Source of the DNA: Methylosarcina fibrata AML-C10
Lineage (GTDB): Bacteria > Pseudomonadota > Gammaproteobacteria > Methylococcales > Methylomonadaceae
Reading direction: 5' to 3'
Assembly (NCBI RefSeq): GCF_000372865.1
Contig: NZ_KB889965.1
Location: 2,470,547-2,534,546 of the forward strand
DNA length: 64,000 nt
Positions 6,649 to 14,178 of this stretch are shown here, one piece after another. Made by a program: the position numbers and the translations under genes. The notes under the pieces were generated by a model. It had not been told where the DNA came from. It did no database searches and saw nothing but the letters and a program-made list of their open reading frames with translations. Within the stretch, counting starts at the first letter, position 1. Each line of letters starts with the position of its first letter.

Positions 6649-7861
6649 TAGTAGTCAGTCACGAAGAAACACAAGGATACAGGCGAGCCAGTTTACGTCG
6701 TGCCTGTTGCGTCGTAAATCGCCAATTGACGGGCGTCGCCTTGGTGTTGCGCGGTAGGATATTGGCTTCGACCTCACGCCGGAGGCTCTCTGTGTCCGGT
6801 ATCCGCTGTGATAAACACATGTTCGACAAGACGGCCAGTTCGATCTCAGCGATGTTTAGCCAACTGCCATGCTTGGGCGTGTAGTGGAACTCCAGCCGTC
6901 GCGCCAATTCACGGGCTTGCTCTGCTGGAAAGGCTTCATACAAAGACGCCATTTTATGGGTATTCAGATTGTCCAGCACCACCCGGATCACCGCCGCGTC
7001 CGGATAAAGTTCAGCGATATGCTTCATGCTGTGCGCGAATTCGATTTTGGTCCGCCGCGCGGTGATGTCCACCTGCCGAAAACCGCGTTTAGGTTCGCAG
7101 ATCATCATCAAATCGCAGACGCCTTTCCGTTCATAGCCGGTGTCATAGCGGGCCGGTTGACCGGGCTCAGGCGGGAGAGGTTGGCGGACTTCCGCAATGA
7201 GTTGCTTCGGACTTTCGTCGAAACACACAACCGGGCGCAACGGATCGTAGGGTTCTTCATAAAGGTCCAGCACGTCTTCCATCGCCGCGACAAATTCAGC
7301 ACTCACCTCGGGAATGCACCACTCTTGCTTCTGCCAGGGTTTGAGAGTGTTTTTTTAAAAGCTGACGGATGGTTTCATAGCTGCAACGGTCGGCATACGC
7401 TAATTCCACCACTTTGTCCGCCAACAACCGCAAGGTCCAGTGATCATGCCCTGTCGGCGCCTCACTACAAGCCAAGGCGATAATATGGGCGGCCTGCTTC
7501 TCCGTCAGTTTTGGGGCACGTCCTGGACGGGGGCGTTCTTTCAGGGCGGCTTCCGGGCCTTCTTCCACACACCGTTGGCGCGTCGTCAACACCATTGATT
7601 CCGAGACACCCAAAGCTTGGATAATGTCTTTATCCTGAATACCCGCTGCCGCTTTTAATAAAATTCGCGCGCGTGTCAGATGGCGTGCCGCGGCTTTTCC
7701 TTTGTTGATCATGGCTTCCAAGCCACGCTTTTCGTCTTCAGTCAGATTGACTTTGTATTTAAGAGCTGGCATTGCTTGACCTCAATCAGTAACCATCAAT
7801 GCCACTATAGAGTGACTTACAAGCCCAATATATCCTTTTGATTTAAATTGACTGACTACTA
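6649..7861. mobile_element. IS630-family insertion sequence
   Basis: The element is 1209 bp (6651-7859) between TA target duplications at 6649-6650 and 7860-7861. Terminal inverted repeats are GTAGTCAGTCA (6651-6661) and TGACTGACTAC (7849-7859). TA targeting and the transposase type are characteristic of the IS630/Tc1-mariner group. It lies inside the DUF4145 cassette gene and exact excision would restore that frame. Confidence 0.92.
6659..7772 (-). CDS. IS630-family transposase, two frames joined at an A7 run
   Basis: The first frame (7772-7296) encodes an N-terminal helix-turn-helix region (KDIIQALGVSESMV; KERPRPGRAPKLTEKQ). The second (down to 6659) encodes the DDE catalytic domain with Asp in CFDESPK, Asp in VVLDNLNTHK and Glu in NIAEIEL. 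The protein register (LLKKN, then TLKPWQKQEWCIP, EVSAEFVAAM) continues smoothly only if the ribosome or polymerase slips at the run of seven A residues near 7350-7356. The join needs a +1 shift or loss of one A. Programmed or transcriptional slippage is known in this family; an inactivating mutation is the alternative. The stop codon lies in the left inverted repeat. Joined length is about 345 residues, normal for IS630. Confidence 0.85.
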
Positions 7862-8515
7862 GCATCATTAAACACGTATTCTATGACTACAGAACCCAAA
7901 TACGAGATTATCAACAGGAAGCTATTGCTAAATTTATTAACGAAGTAGAACTTGCAAATAACAGGCATATGCCCGAGTTTGTTCCAAATGGTTTTTCTGT
8001 CGCCACCTGTTCGACATGCGGAAAAATATCTCTCTGGGTTAACGAAGAAATTGTTTACCCAAAGCAAACCCCGGTTGCTCCGCCAAACTCAGATATGGAA
8101 CAGGAAATTCAGGATTTATACCTTGAAGCTTCTACGATTGCCATAGATTCCCCTAAAGGTGCAACCGCACTATTAAGACTGGCTTTGCAGTTACTTCTCA
8201 AACAGCTCGGTAAATCAGGGAATAACATTAACAATGATATTAAGGAGCTTGTTGCTGGAGGTTTAAGTCCAAAAATTCAGCAAGCGTTAGATTTGCTGCG
8301 AGTAGTCGGCAATAACGCCGTACATCCCGGTCAGATAGACCTTGATGATGGGCGAGATATTGCCCTAAAGCTATTCCATGTTATTAACTTCATCGCTGAT
8401 GAAATGATTACTAAGCCAAAAGAGCTCGACTTGCTGTACGCAGACGTCGTGCCGGAAGAAACAAAGCAATACATTAAGGTGAGGGATGGCAAGTGAGGCA
8501 CCCCATAAGTGCCGC

Positions 8516-8578
8516 ACATAACATGTCGCTCAAAGGGACGCTCCGCTTCGCTGCGCGCCCCTTAGCTTGGCGTTATGC
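8516..8578 (+). other. attC site 7
   Basis: ACATAAC (8516-8522) to GTTATGC (8572-8578), arms CAAAGGGACGC and GCGCCCCTTAG with an extrahelical A. Confidence 0.8.
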
Positions 8579-8604
8579 ACCATCATCTCCGAGTGCAGTG
8601 ACAA

Positions 8605-9165
8605 ATGGCTGAGTTAATAGAGTTTGAGACAGAACGACTTCGTTTACGTCAGTGGAAGCCCACCGACCGCGAACCCTTCGCCATGCTCAACGCCGATTCA
8701 AGAGTCATGGAGTTCTTCCCTTCGCCACTGACGCGCACAGAGAGCGACGCAATGGCTGACCGTTGCCAATCTCTAATTTCAGAACGCGGATGGGGCTTTT
8801 GGGTTGCCGAAACGAAGGAAGCCAGTCAGTTTATTGGCTTTGTAGGTTTGCACATACCGGTAGCCGAACTTCCCTTTTCCCCATGTATAGAAATTGGCTG
8901 GCGGCTTGCCTTTCAATATTGGGGCAAGGGTTTCGCCACGGAGGCCGCAAAAGGTGCGCTTCATGTTGGCTTCGAGTTGCTCGGCTTGACCGAAATCGTG
9001 TCCTTCACTACCGTTCAGAACATCAGGTCACGGGCGGTTATGGAGCGCCTCGGAATGCGCGCGACCTCCACCTTCGAGCATCCCAGTGTGCCGATTGGTA
9101 GCCCGCTTCGTGAGCATTGCTTGTATCAGTTGTCTCGTGAGCAATGGGGAGCATATATTGCATAA
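8605..9165 (+). CDS. Cassette 8: GNAT-family N-acetyltransferase (RimJ/RimL-like)
   Basis: A 186-residue acetyl-CoA-dependent acetyltransferase. It opens with the Acetyltransf_3 hallmark (ETERLRLRQWKPTDREPF), has the IEIGWRLAFQYWGKGFATEAA acetyl-CoA-binding region at about 95-115 (pyrophosphate loop in WGKGFATEA), and the SRAVMERLGM motif at about 145-155. RimJ/L-type enzymes acetylate protein N-termini, amino groups of small molecules or antibiotics; the substrate here is unknown. Resistance-type GNAT enzymes are frequent integron cargo, but nothing in the sequence points to a specific drug. The TAA stop lies inside the left heptamer of attC 8. Confidence 0.88.
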   Translation: MAELIEFETERLRLRQWKPTDREPFAMLNADSRVMEFFPSPLTRTESDAMADRCQSLISERGWGFWVAETKEASQFIGFVGLHIPVAELPFSPCIEIGWRLAFQYWGKGFATEAAKGALHVGFELLGLTEIVSFTTVQNIRSRAVMERLGMRATSTFEHPSVPIGSPLREHCLYQLSREQWGAYIA

Positions 9166-9228
9166 CATGTCGCTCAAGCCGACCCGCTTCCGCTACGCTC
9201 CAGCGGTCGGCTTAGCTTTACGTTGGGC
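9160..9228 (+). other. attC site 8
   Basis: GCATAAC (9160-9166) to GTTGGGC (9222-9228). The heptamer contains the stop codon of the GNAT gene. Internal sequence nearly identical to attC 6. Confidence 0.85.
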
Positions 9229-9249
9229 ACTTCACTTTTGGAGTACGTT

Positions 9250-9696
9250 ATGAATTCGAGACGATTTGTCGTTGCGGTATTGGCGATATTCATCTTCGCC
9301 TTGGTGTGGAATGGGTTTGTCCACATGGTGCTTCTCAAGGAGGCCGGTTCGGCTCTTGAAGGAATAGCACGCCCCGCCGGGGAACGGAATATGGTACTTG
9401 GCCTCCTGCTTACCGCAGGGGTCGCAACGCTTTTCGTCTATTCATATATTTCATTTGTCCGTACACCCGGCATCAAACGGGCACTCGGTCATGGTGTATT
9501 CTTTGCGCTTCTGGCCGGTCTGTTTGTCGATTTGAATCAGTTCTTCCTATACCCAATTCCAGGCTCATTAGCGGCTGCGTGGTTTCTTTCCGGTTTCATT
9601 GAATTCTGCATCTATGGTGCTCTAGTGGCCTGGCTATATCCCATAGCTGCCCAACCCGTCGCTCCAAGGGACGCGCCGCAAGCGGCGCGCCCCTGA
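9250..9696 (+). CDS. Cassette 9: four-helix membrane protein with attC-encoded tail
   Basis: A 148-residue inner-membrane protein, no named family. Four hydrophobic segments are visible: FVVAVLAIFIFALVWNGFV (about 5-23), MVLGLLLTAGVATLFVYSYI, GVFFALLAGLFVDLNQFFLY and AAWFLSGFIEFCIYGALVAWLY. The ATG at 9250 has GGAG seven to eight bases upstream and is preferred to the TTG at 9223. The frame runs through the left heptamer of attC 9 and stops within it, so the last 16 or so residues (AQPVAPRDAPQAARP) are encoded by the recombination site. Its length therefore stays constant wherever the cassette moves. Confidence 0.65.
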   Translation: MNSRRFVVAVLAIFIFALVWNGFVHMVLLKEAGSALEGIARPAGERNMVLGLLLTAGVATLFVYSYISFVRTPGIKRALGHGVFFALLAGLFVDLNQFFLYPIPGSLAAAWFLSGFIEFCIYGALVAWLYPIAAQPVAPRDAPQAARP

Positions 9697-9711
9697 GCTT
9701 GCACGTTAGGC
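9649..9711 (+). other. attC site 9
   Basis: GCCCAAC (9649-9655) to GTTAGGC (9705-9711). GGG-A-CGCGCCG pairs with CGGCGCGCCC around CAAG. Near twin of attC 10. Confidence 0.88.
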
Positions 9712-9726
9712 GTCTCAGAGAGGGCC

Positions 9727-10530
9727 ATGAGCAGTTTTCAAATCGACTACGACAGCGTCGCGGAGATCTATGACCTGTACGTGGCGGCGGACTACGACAT
9801 CCCGTTCTTCCTGCAGGAGGCAGCGACTGTAGAGGGGCCGGTCCTGGAATTGACCGCAGGCACGGGGCGGCTCTCACTTGCATTGATCCAGGCAGGAGTG
9901 CAGTTGACCTGCGTCGACGGGTCCCGGGGGATGCTTGACGTCCTGTCTCGGAAATTGAGGGACCGTGGTCTCAGCGCGGAAGTCCTGTGTGCCAATGTCT
10001 GCCAACTTGAGCTTCACACACGCTTTCAGCTGGCGCTGCTGCCGTTCCAATCGTTCATGGAGATCGTAGGCGAGCCGCGCCAGCGCCAAGCACTTTCGGC
10101 AGTGTTTGCGTGTTTGGGCGCGGGCGGCCGCTTCATCTGCACGATGCACAATCCCGCGGTGCGCCGAGCCCAAGTAGATGGAACATTGCGCGTCGTTGGG
10201 AGGTTTCCGATCCCGGACGGAAGCCTCGTCGTCTCCGGCTTCGAACAGGGCGGACATCCTCTGGTGAAGCGGCTGCAGTTCTTCGAGTTCTTCGGCAGCG
10301 ATGGACGGCTGCGCTCGAAACAGCTGCTGCCAATGGAGTTCGAATTCGTCGAAAGAGATCATTTCGAGATGATGGCGCGAGACGCGGGATTCCATGTTCT
10401 GGGTCTTTATGGAAACTACGATCGCTCTCCGTTCGATCCAGGTCGGAGTCCAGTCATGATCTGGGTGCTTCAGAAGGCAGACGCCCAACCATCCGTTGCA
10501 ACGGACGCGCCGCAAGCGGCGCGCCGCTGA
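9727..10530 (+). CDS. Cassette 10: class I SAM-dependent methyltransferase
   Basis: A 267-residue Rossmann-fold methyltransferase. Motif I is LELTAGTGRLSLAL (about 41-54), motif II acidic residue in LTCVDGSRGML (about 62-72), and a motif IV-like LALLPFQSFM at about 100-110. The early pattern YDSVAEIYDLY is typical of the Methyltransf_25 group acting on small molecules. Substrate unknown. The last 16 residues (DAQPSVATDAPQAARR) are translated from attC 10 and share DAPQAAR with the tail of the cassette 9 protein. The ATG at 9727 follows GAGAGGGCC with normal spacing. Confidence 0.85.
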   Translation: MSSFQIDYDSVAEIYDLYVAADYDIPFFLQEAATVEGPVLELTAGTGRLSLALIQAGVQLTCVDGSRGMLDVLSRKLRDRGLSAEVLCANVCQLELHTRFQLALLPFQSFMEIVGEPRQRQALSAVFACLGAGGRFICTMHNPAVRRAQVDGTLRVVGRFPIPDGSLVVSGFEQGGHPLVKRLQFFEFFGSDGRLRSKQLLPMEFEFVERDHFEMMARDAGFHVLGLYGNYDRSPFDPGRSPVMIWVLQKADAQPSVATDAPQAARR

Positions 10531-10544
10531 ACGGAGCGTTAGGT
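10483..10544 (+). other. attC site 10
   Basis: GCCCAAC (10483-10489) to GTTAGGT (10538-10544), stem CGG-A-CGCGCCG / CGGCGCGCCG around CAAG. Confidence 0.88.
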
Positions 10545-10548
10545 CTTC

Positions 10549-11205
10549 ATGGTTACTACAACACATTCAAATAGCTATTGCGAAGCTTGGATAAATGATA
10601 AATGGAAAGTGGTGTCGGTACAGTCCGCACGTACACGTCCAGCACTCGTCGTGCGCTGCCTTGAGTGCCATGGCCCAATAGTTCTAATGCAAGCAGGCCG
10701 CAATAACACAACCCGAGCACACGCCGAGCATCGACCAGGCCATTCGGGTTGCTCGCTCGGCCATTATTTCGACGGGACACGCACACCACATCCACAACAA
10801 GTTGAAGCCCCATCCAATTTTTCGGATGAATTGCCCGAGAATGAAGTTGTCGTTGAGGACGATGAATCTTCTTTTCCAGAAGGAAAAGAGAAATTCAAGC
10901 AACATCGCTATCTTGAGCGCGACGGTAAAATTGCTAGGCGGGCAAAAGCGCAACGGCTTGCCAAAACAGGAAAACTTGAGTGTGAAGTTTGCCAGCTAGA
11001 TTTCGCTGCTAGTTATGGGGAAATTGGTCATGGCTTCATCGAAGCTCACCACAAAACTCCCGTCGCGCAACTAGCTGGATCAAAAAGGACAAAGATTGAA
11101 GACTTGGCACTTGTTTGCTCAAATTGCCATAGAATGCTGCATCGAGGTGATTCGCTTTTGACTGTTGAGCAACTCAAAGAAAGGTATTGTAAAAACAAAA
11201 CCTAA
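10549..11205 (+). CDS. Cassette 11: HNH endonuclease
   Basis: A 218-residue nuclease. The C-terminal HNH/McrA-like domain is complete: CEVCQLDF (about 145-152), GFIEAHHKTPV with the catalytic His pair, DLALVCSNCHRMLHR with the second Cys pair (VCSNC) and the final His. The N-terminal half has its own CXXC (RCLECHG) and a His-rich stretch (HAEHRPGHSGC) that may bind a second zinc or nucleic acid, then an acidic linker (VVVEDDESS). HNH proteins of this type include modification-dependent restriction enzymes such as McrA, so a role in defence against incoming DNA is likely but unproven. No partner methylase is present. The TAA stop lies in the left heptamer of attC 11. Confidence 0.88.
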   Translation: MVTTTHSNSYCEAWINDKWKVVSVQSARTRPALVVRCLECHGPIVLMQAGRNNTTRAHAEHRPGHSGCSLGHYFDGTRTPHPQQVEAPSNFSDELPENEVVVEDDESSFPEGKEKFKQHRYLERDGKIARRAKAQRLAKTGKLECEVCQLDFAASYGEIGHGFIEAHHKTPVAQLAGSKRTKIEDLALVCSNCHRMLHRGDSLLTVEQLKERYCKNKT

Positions 11206-11322
11206 CAAGTTGGTCAAAGGGACGCGCCGCCCTAAGGCAGTTTTGAAGGTTGGCTTTTGAATCGGGTTCGGCGGCTTCGCTTGGTTTCCTTTAGCGGCGC
11301 GCCCCTTACCTTTACGTTAGCC
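11200..11322 (+). other. attC site 11
   Basis: ACCTAAC (11200-11206) to GTTAGCC (11316-11322). Arms GTCAAAGGGACGCGCCGCC and GCGGCGCGCCCCTTACC; internal loop long. Related to attC 5. Confidence 0.82.
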
Positions 11323-11363
11323 CTCAATCCGCCCCCCACACATCTCTATCAGGAGAACGACCG

Positions 11364-11810
11364 ATGAGTACCGAAGCAGAATCCGTATCCCCGACATCTC
11401 CGTCAGCTAACGCCGATTGGTTCTTACAATCGCTTGTTCGTATGGCCAATGAATCAAGTCTGGAAATTGGCATCACGCTGCAAGTCAGCGGAATGCTCGT
11501 GTCCGGGAACCTTGTCAGTGGCAAGCAGTACTTCGAGGGTTTTGCAAACGACTTCGCGAGTCCCTTTGCCAACGACCCGGAAACAGCAAGCGCAATAAAG
11601 GATAGCTTCGGCGCTTATGGGGAAATTTACGGCCCGCCGAAGGAGGGCGAACCTGACCGCCCTGCGCCGCAGTTCGTGCATTTGAAAGACGCGCGCTTTT
11701 TCAACACTGCTGGTAATCCCATTCCAGGCAACAAAGGTGTGTGGTGGCGAGGGCGCATTTGCGAAGTAGGTGGCTTCTCTTTGGGTAGTCTCAGTGCCAA
11801 TGCGGGCTAA
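11364..11810 (+). CDS. Cassette 12: GvpU-like protein
   Basis: A 148-residue soluble protein resembling proteins annotated as gas vesicle accessory protein GvpU: LEIGITLQVSGMLVSGNLVSG (about 34-54), YFEGFANDF, FVHLKDARFF and the conserved end GVWWRGRICEVGGFSLGSLS. No gas vesicle structural gene is in the window, and cassette homologues usually stand alone, so a role in gas vesicles is doubtful. AGGAG precedes the ATG at 11364 with good spacing. The stop codon overlaps the left end of attC 12. The identification is from memory of family motifs and needs a profile search. Confidence 0.55.
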   Translation: MSTEAESVSPTSPSANADWFLQSLVRMANESSLEIGITLQVSGMLVSGNLVSGKQYFEGFANDFASPFANDPETASAIKDSFGAYGEIYGPPKEGEPDRPAPQFVHLKDARFFNTAGNPIPGNKGVWWRGRICEVGGFSLGSLSANAG

Positions 11811-11891
11811 CCCGGCGCTTAACCTCGCTCCCTTCGGTCGCTGGACGCTGCGCGATAAAGCCGCGCAGCGCCGGTTAGCTCTACGTTGGAC
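11805..11891 (+). other. attC site 12
   Basis: GGCTAAC (11805-11811) to GTTGGAC (11885-11891). GG-A-CGCTGCGCG pairs with CGCGCAGCGCC. Shares its internal sequence with attC 16. Confidence 0.8.
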
Positions 11892-12748
11892 GTCGCCATA
11901 GCGTAGGTTGCACACGATGATCGGATCTAGAACTCGTTATTCGCTCGCGCAGTATCTCGAACTTCATGAGACGGCTTTTGTTGTGGCTTCGGTGAACAAA
12001 CACGGCATCCGTTTTTCCACTGAAGAAGGAAGGCTACTTACTGGGCTTATCAACTGCTTCCGTTCCGCGAACGATGAGCAGCTATTGTCTCTTATCGAGG
12101 AAATCGCCCGAACCGATAGTGACCTTCGCGCTCGCGTGGAGAAGAAGTATCGGCACGAGGAGCGATTCGGTGATTTACGGCGCTGCTTACAACTTGACGG
12201 GTACATCATTGAGAATAAGCGGCTTACGCAGACTGACCCCTCGATCAGTGATGCTCCTCCGCTCGACGACGACCTTCTTATTGAGTTGAATGCTTCTGGC
12301 TTGTCTAACGCCGACGAGATCGTGAGAAAAGTCAATTCGTCGTCAGAGCTATTTCGTTCGTCGCCGCACAATTACAACGCATGCCTCAACGACATTCGCG
12401 TCGCCCTAGAAACGTTGGCGAAGGCGATCGCGGTTACTCAACAATCAAATTGTTCTCCACCCTACGACAATACTAAGTGGGGTTCGGTCATTGGGTTTCT
12501 CAGGATCGTAGGCTTCATCACTCAGGAAGAGGAAAAAGGGCTTGCCGGTGTATACAGCTTTGTTAGCCCGGGGTCGCATCGACCAGTTGGGCTCTCCGAG
12601 GAACAAATGGCTCGCCTCGGTCGATCACTTGCGCTCGGCATGTGCTGGTTCCTAGTCAAGAGCTATAAGGCAGCACAGTGAAGCGACGCCCAACCCTTCA
12701 GTCAACCGGACCTGCGCGAAAAGCCGCGCAGGCCGGTTACTTCGAACG
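11886..12748 (+). repeat. Second copy of cassette 1 (direct duplication, 863 bp unit)
   Basis: The segment from the GTT core at 11885 to the GTT core at 12748 repeats 1548-2411 at a constant offset of 10337 bp; gene, stop, attC and even non-coding reading frames coincide. Identity begins and ends exactly at the recombination points, so the copy moved as a cassette and not by general homologous recombination. Confidence 0.95.
11917..12681 (+). CDS. Cassette 13: abortive-infection (Abi_C-like) protein, copy 2
   Basis: The 254-residue product is identical to that of cassette 1, including the C-terminal Abi_C signature (EEEKGLAGVYSF, then SHRPVGLSEEQ). The ATG at 11917 corresponds to 1580; a TTG at 11908 is the alternative. 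About 10 kb from Pc, this copy may be weakly expressed, while the first-position copy is directly behind Pc. Identity at DNA level argues for a very recent event. Whether both copies are needed is unknown. Confidence 0.75.
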   Translation: MIGSRTRYSLAQYLELHETAFVVASVNKHGIRFSTEEGRLLTGLINCFRSANDEQLLSLIEEIARTDSDLRARVEKKYRHEERFGDLRRCLQLDGYIIENKRLTQTDPSISDAPPLDDDLLIELNASGLSNADEIVRKVNSSSELFRSSPHNYNACLNDIRVALETLAKAIAVTQQSNCSPPYDNTKWGSVIGFLRIVGFITQEEEKGLAGVYSFVSPGSHRPVGLSEEQMARLGRSLALGMCWFLVKSYKAAQ

Positions 12749-12754
12749 TTAGGG
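12688..12754 (+). other. attC site 13
   Basis: GCCCAAC (12688-12694) to GTTAGGG (12748-12754). Same sequence as attC 1 up to the cleavage point. Confidence 0.85.
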
Positions 12755-12758
12755 TCTT

Positions 12759-13097
12759 ATGCGTTTTCTTGCCTCAATACTTTTCTGTTTAACCTTGGTT
12801 GGATGTGCTTCTGAAAGCACGCAGCTTAATGAGCGCACTAAGTTCTGGAAGTCTGAATTGGCTCATAACATTCCTACAGGAACTCCAAAAGAAAAAGCAC
12901 TTCAGTGGGGTAAAGAGCATCAGGTAAAGTTTGCCTTCCTAGAAAAACAAAACTGGCTTTACGCTAACGTTGAGCGAGTACCTGATTCTGGTATAGGCTT
13001 CCCTTGTTCTGAATGGAACATAATTCTTAAAGTGTTTTTAGGTGCCGATGGCAAGTCTGTTGGTAATGAAGTAAACGCGGTGGGTTCTTGTCTATGA
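12759..13097 (+). CDS. Cassette 14: small lipoprotein
   Basis: A 112-residue protein with a type II signal peptide: MRFLASILFCLTLVGC, lipobox LVGC with acylated Cys at residue 16. Residue 17 is Ala, not Asp, which favours outer-membrane sorting. The mature part (FWKSELAHNIPTGTPKEKALQW, then NIILKVFLGADGKSVGNEV) resembles small periplasmic lipoproteins of unknown function found in cassettes. The ATG at 12759 lies eight bases after TTAGGG of the attC core, so the recombination site itself may supply the ribosome site. Confidence 0.7.
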   Translation: MRFLASILFCLTLVGCASESTQLNERTKFWKSELAHNIPTGTPKEKALQWGKEHQVKFAFLEKQNWLYANVERVPDSGIGFPCSEWNIILKVFLGADGKSVGNEVNAVGSCL

Positions 13098-13101
13098 GTA
13101 A

Positions 13102-13167
13102 CCCTAACCCATCCATCAAGCGGGACGCTGCGCTGACGCGCATCACCCCTTATGTCAAACGTTAGCC
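13102..13167 (+). other. attC site 14
   Basis: CCCTAAC (13102-13108) to GTTAGCC (13161-13167). The stem (GCGGGACGCTGCGC / GCGCATCACCCC) is poorer than in the other sites. Confidence 0.65.
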
Positions 13168-13189
13168 ACCCAACAACACGGAGTACCCA

Positions 13190-13741
13190 ATGGGTCAACA
13201 ATTTAAGGAATTATCCGATAAATATATCCAGTTCATCAAAGGACAAAAAATCTTCTTTGTAGGGACAGCAACCGCAGATAGTCGCGTGAATATCTCACCA
13301 AAAGGTATGGACTCGTTTAGGGTTCTAAGCAATTCGCGTATTGCTTGGCTAAATGTAACCGGTAGCGGTAATGAATCGTCCGCTCATGTGCAGCAGAACC
13401 CGCGAATGACCATCATGTTCTGTGCCTTTGATGGTCCGCCTCTGATCTTGCGGCTTTACGGAACGGCAAAGGTTGTGCACAGGACTTCTCCCGAGTGGGA
13501 TGATCTTTTTGGCCGATTTGTCCCATTGCCTGGCGCTCGACAAGTTTTCGACGTCAGAATTGATCTTGTGCAAACTTCTTGTGGGATGGCTGTTCCCTAT
13601 TTTTCGTATGCCGGTGATCGAGAATTGCTCTCTGATTGGGCAACAAAAAAAGGTGATGACGGTTTGAAGCAATACTGGGAGGAGAAGAACCAAATGAGCA
13701 TTGATGGCATCCCTACCCACATCGTCGCTAAAAATGGCTAA
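13190..13741 (+). CDS. Cassette 15: pyridoxamine-phosphate-oxidase-like flavoprotein
   Basis: A 183-residue protein with the PNPOx-like split-barrel pattern: FFVGTATADSRVNISPKGMDSFRVL (about 22-47), IAWLNVTGSGNESSAHVQQNPRMTIMFCAF (about 50-80) and LRLYGTAKVV (about 86-95). Members bind FMN, F420 or haem and reduce or oxidise varied small molecules; true PdxH has extra residues not seen here. GGAG lies seven to eight bases before the ATG at 13190. The stop overlaps the first bases of attC 15. Single gene in its cassette. The substrate cannot be predicted. Confidence 0.8.
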   Translation: MGQQFKELSDKYIQFIKGQKIFFVGTATADSRVNISPKGMDSFRVLSNSRIAWLNVTGSGNESSAHVQQNPRMTIMFCAFDGPPLILRLYGTAKVVHRTSPEWDDLFGRFVPLPGARQVFDVRIDLVQTSCGMAVPYFSYAGDRELLSDWATKKGDDGLKQYWEEKNQMSIDGIPTHIVAKNG

Positions 13742-13804
13742 CACATCGCTCCAGCCGACGTCAGGCCGCATCGCGGCCTTCCTCGGCTGAGCTTGGCGTT
13801 ATGC
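13736..13804 (+). other. attC site 15
   Basis: GGCTAAC (13736-13742) to GTTATGC (13798-13804). CAGCCGA pairs with TCGGCTG, and AGGCCGC with GCGGCCT. Confidence 0.82.
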
Positions 13805-14178
13805 ATAAGGCTCTCCGAGCATTTCTGGCAACAATAGTTGCTCTTGTCAGCGTGCCAGCATATGCATGGCTTGCGGCAGAGCTTGCTGCCTATTACGAGA
13901 TGTTCTCAACTGGCATGAAATCTCGTGCGGAGCTAGGTGACGACTTGGGGTTTGGCATTCTCTTGTTCATGGTAGTGCCACTGTTCACATTGGCCGGCGC
14001 TTTGCTTGTATGGGGCTCTTTTGGTTTCGTACGGGGCGCTCGAAAACCACTCTCACTAACGGGAATACCAATGCATAACATGGCGGTCGACCTCGCTCCC
14101 TTCGGTCGCTGGGCGCTGCGCAATAAAGCCGCGCAGCGCCGGTCACCCCTATGTTCGGCAGAAGGAGAAAGACGATGA
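13801..14178 (+). CDS. Cassette 16: small membrane protein, start and tail inside attC sites
   Basis: A 125-residue protein of unknown family. A signal-anchor-like helix (LRAFLATIVALVSVPAYAWLA) and a second membrane segment (GILLFMVVPLFTLAGALLVWGSFGFV) are visible. The ATG at 13801 is inside the right core heptamer of attC 15 (GTTATGC). The frame then reads through all of attC 16 (AVDLAPFGRWALRNKAAQRR) and stops at 14178, where its TGA overlaps the ATG of the next cassette gene at 14175 (ATGA). Translation of the two cassettes may therefore be coupled, an accident of cassette order. The natural C-terminus in another context would differ after the attC. Confidence 0.55.
   Translation: MHKALRAFLATIVALVSVPAYAWLAAELAAYYEMFSTGMKSRAELGDDLGFGILLFMVVPLFTLAGALLVWGSFGFVRGARKPLSLTGIPMHNMAVDLAPFGRWALRNKAAQRRSPLCSAEGERR
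14073..14159 (+). other. attC site 16
   Basis: GCATAAC (14073-14079) to GTTCGGC (14153-14159; third core position C is unusual). Stem CGCTGCGC / GCGCAGCG; nearly the same internal sequence as attC 12. Confidence 0.75.

Larger units (their letters stand above)
6542..8496 (+). pseudogene. Cassette 7: DUF4145-type protein gene split by an IS630 element
   Basis: The gene starts at TTG 6542, with GGGAG six bases upstream, and reads LTPKFKSGKFQCPHCQVAS up to the insertion at 6649. It resumes after 7861 in the same frame once the IS and one TA copy are removed (TS-IIKHVFYDYR...) and continues to 8496. The restored product is about 246 residues: a zinc-ribbon N-terminus (CPHC, later CSTC) followed by a DUF4145-like helical domain (LYLEASTIAIDSPKGATALLR, then NNAVHPGQIDLDDG). 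DUF4145 proteins often accompany restriction and phage-defence genes; their function is unknown. As it stands the gene is interrupted, though a start at the ATG 7969 could still give a 175-residue C-terminal fragment. Confidence 0.85.
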
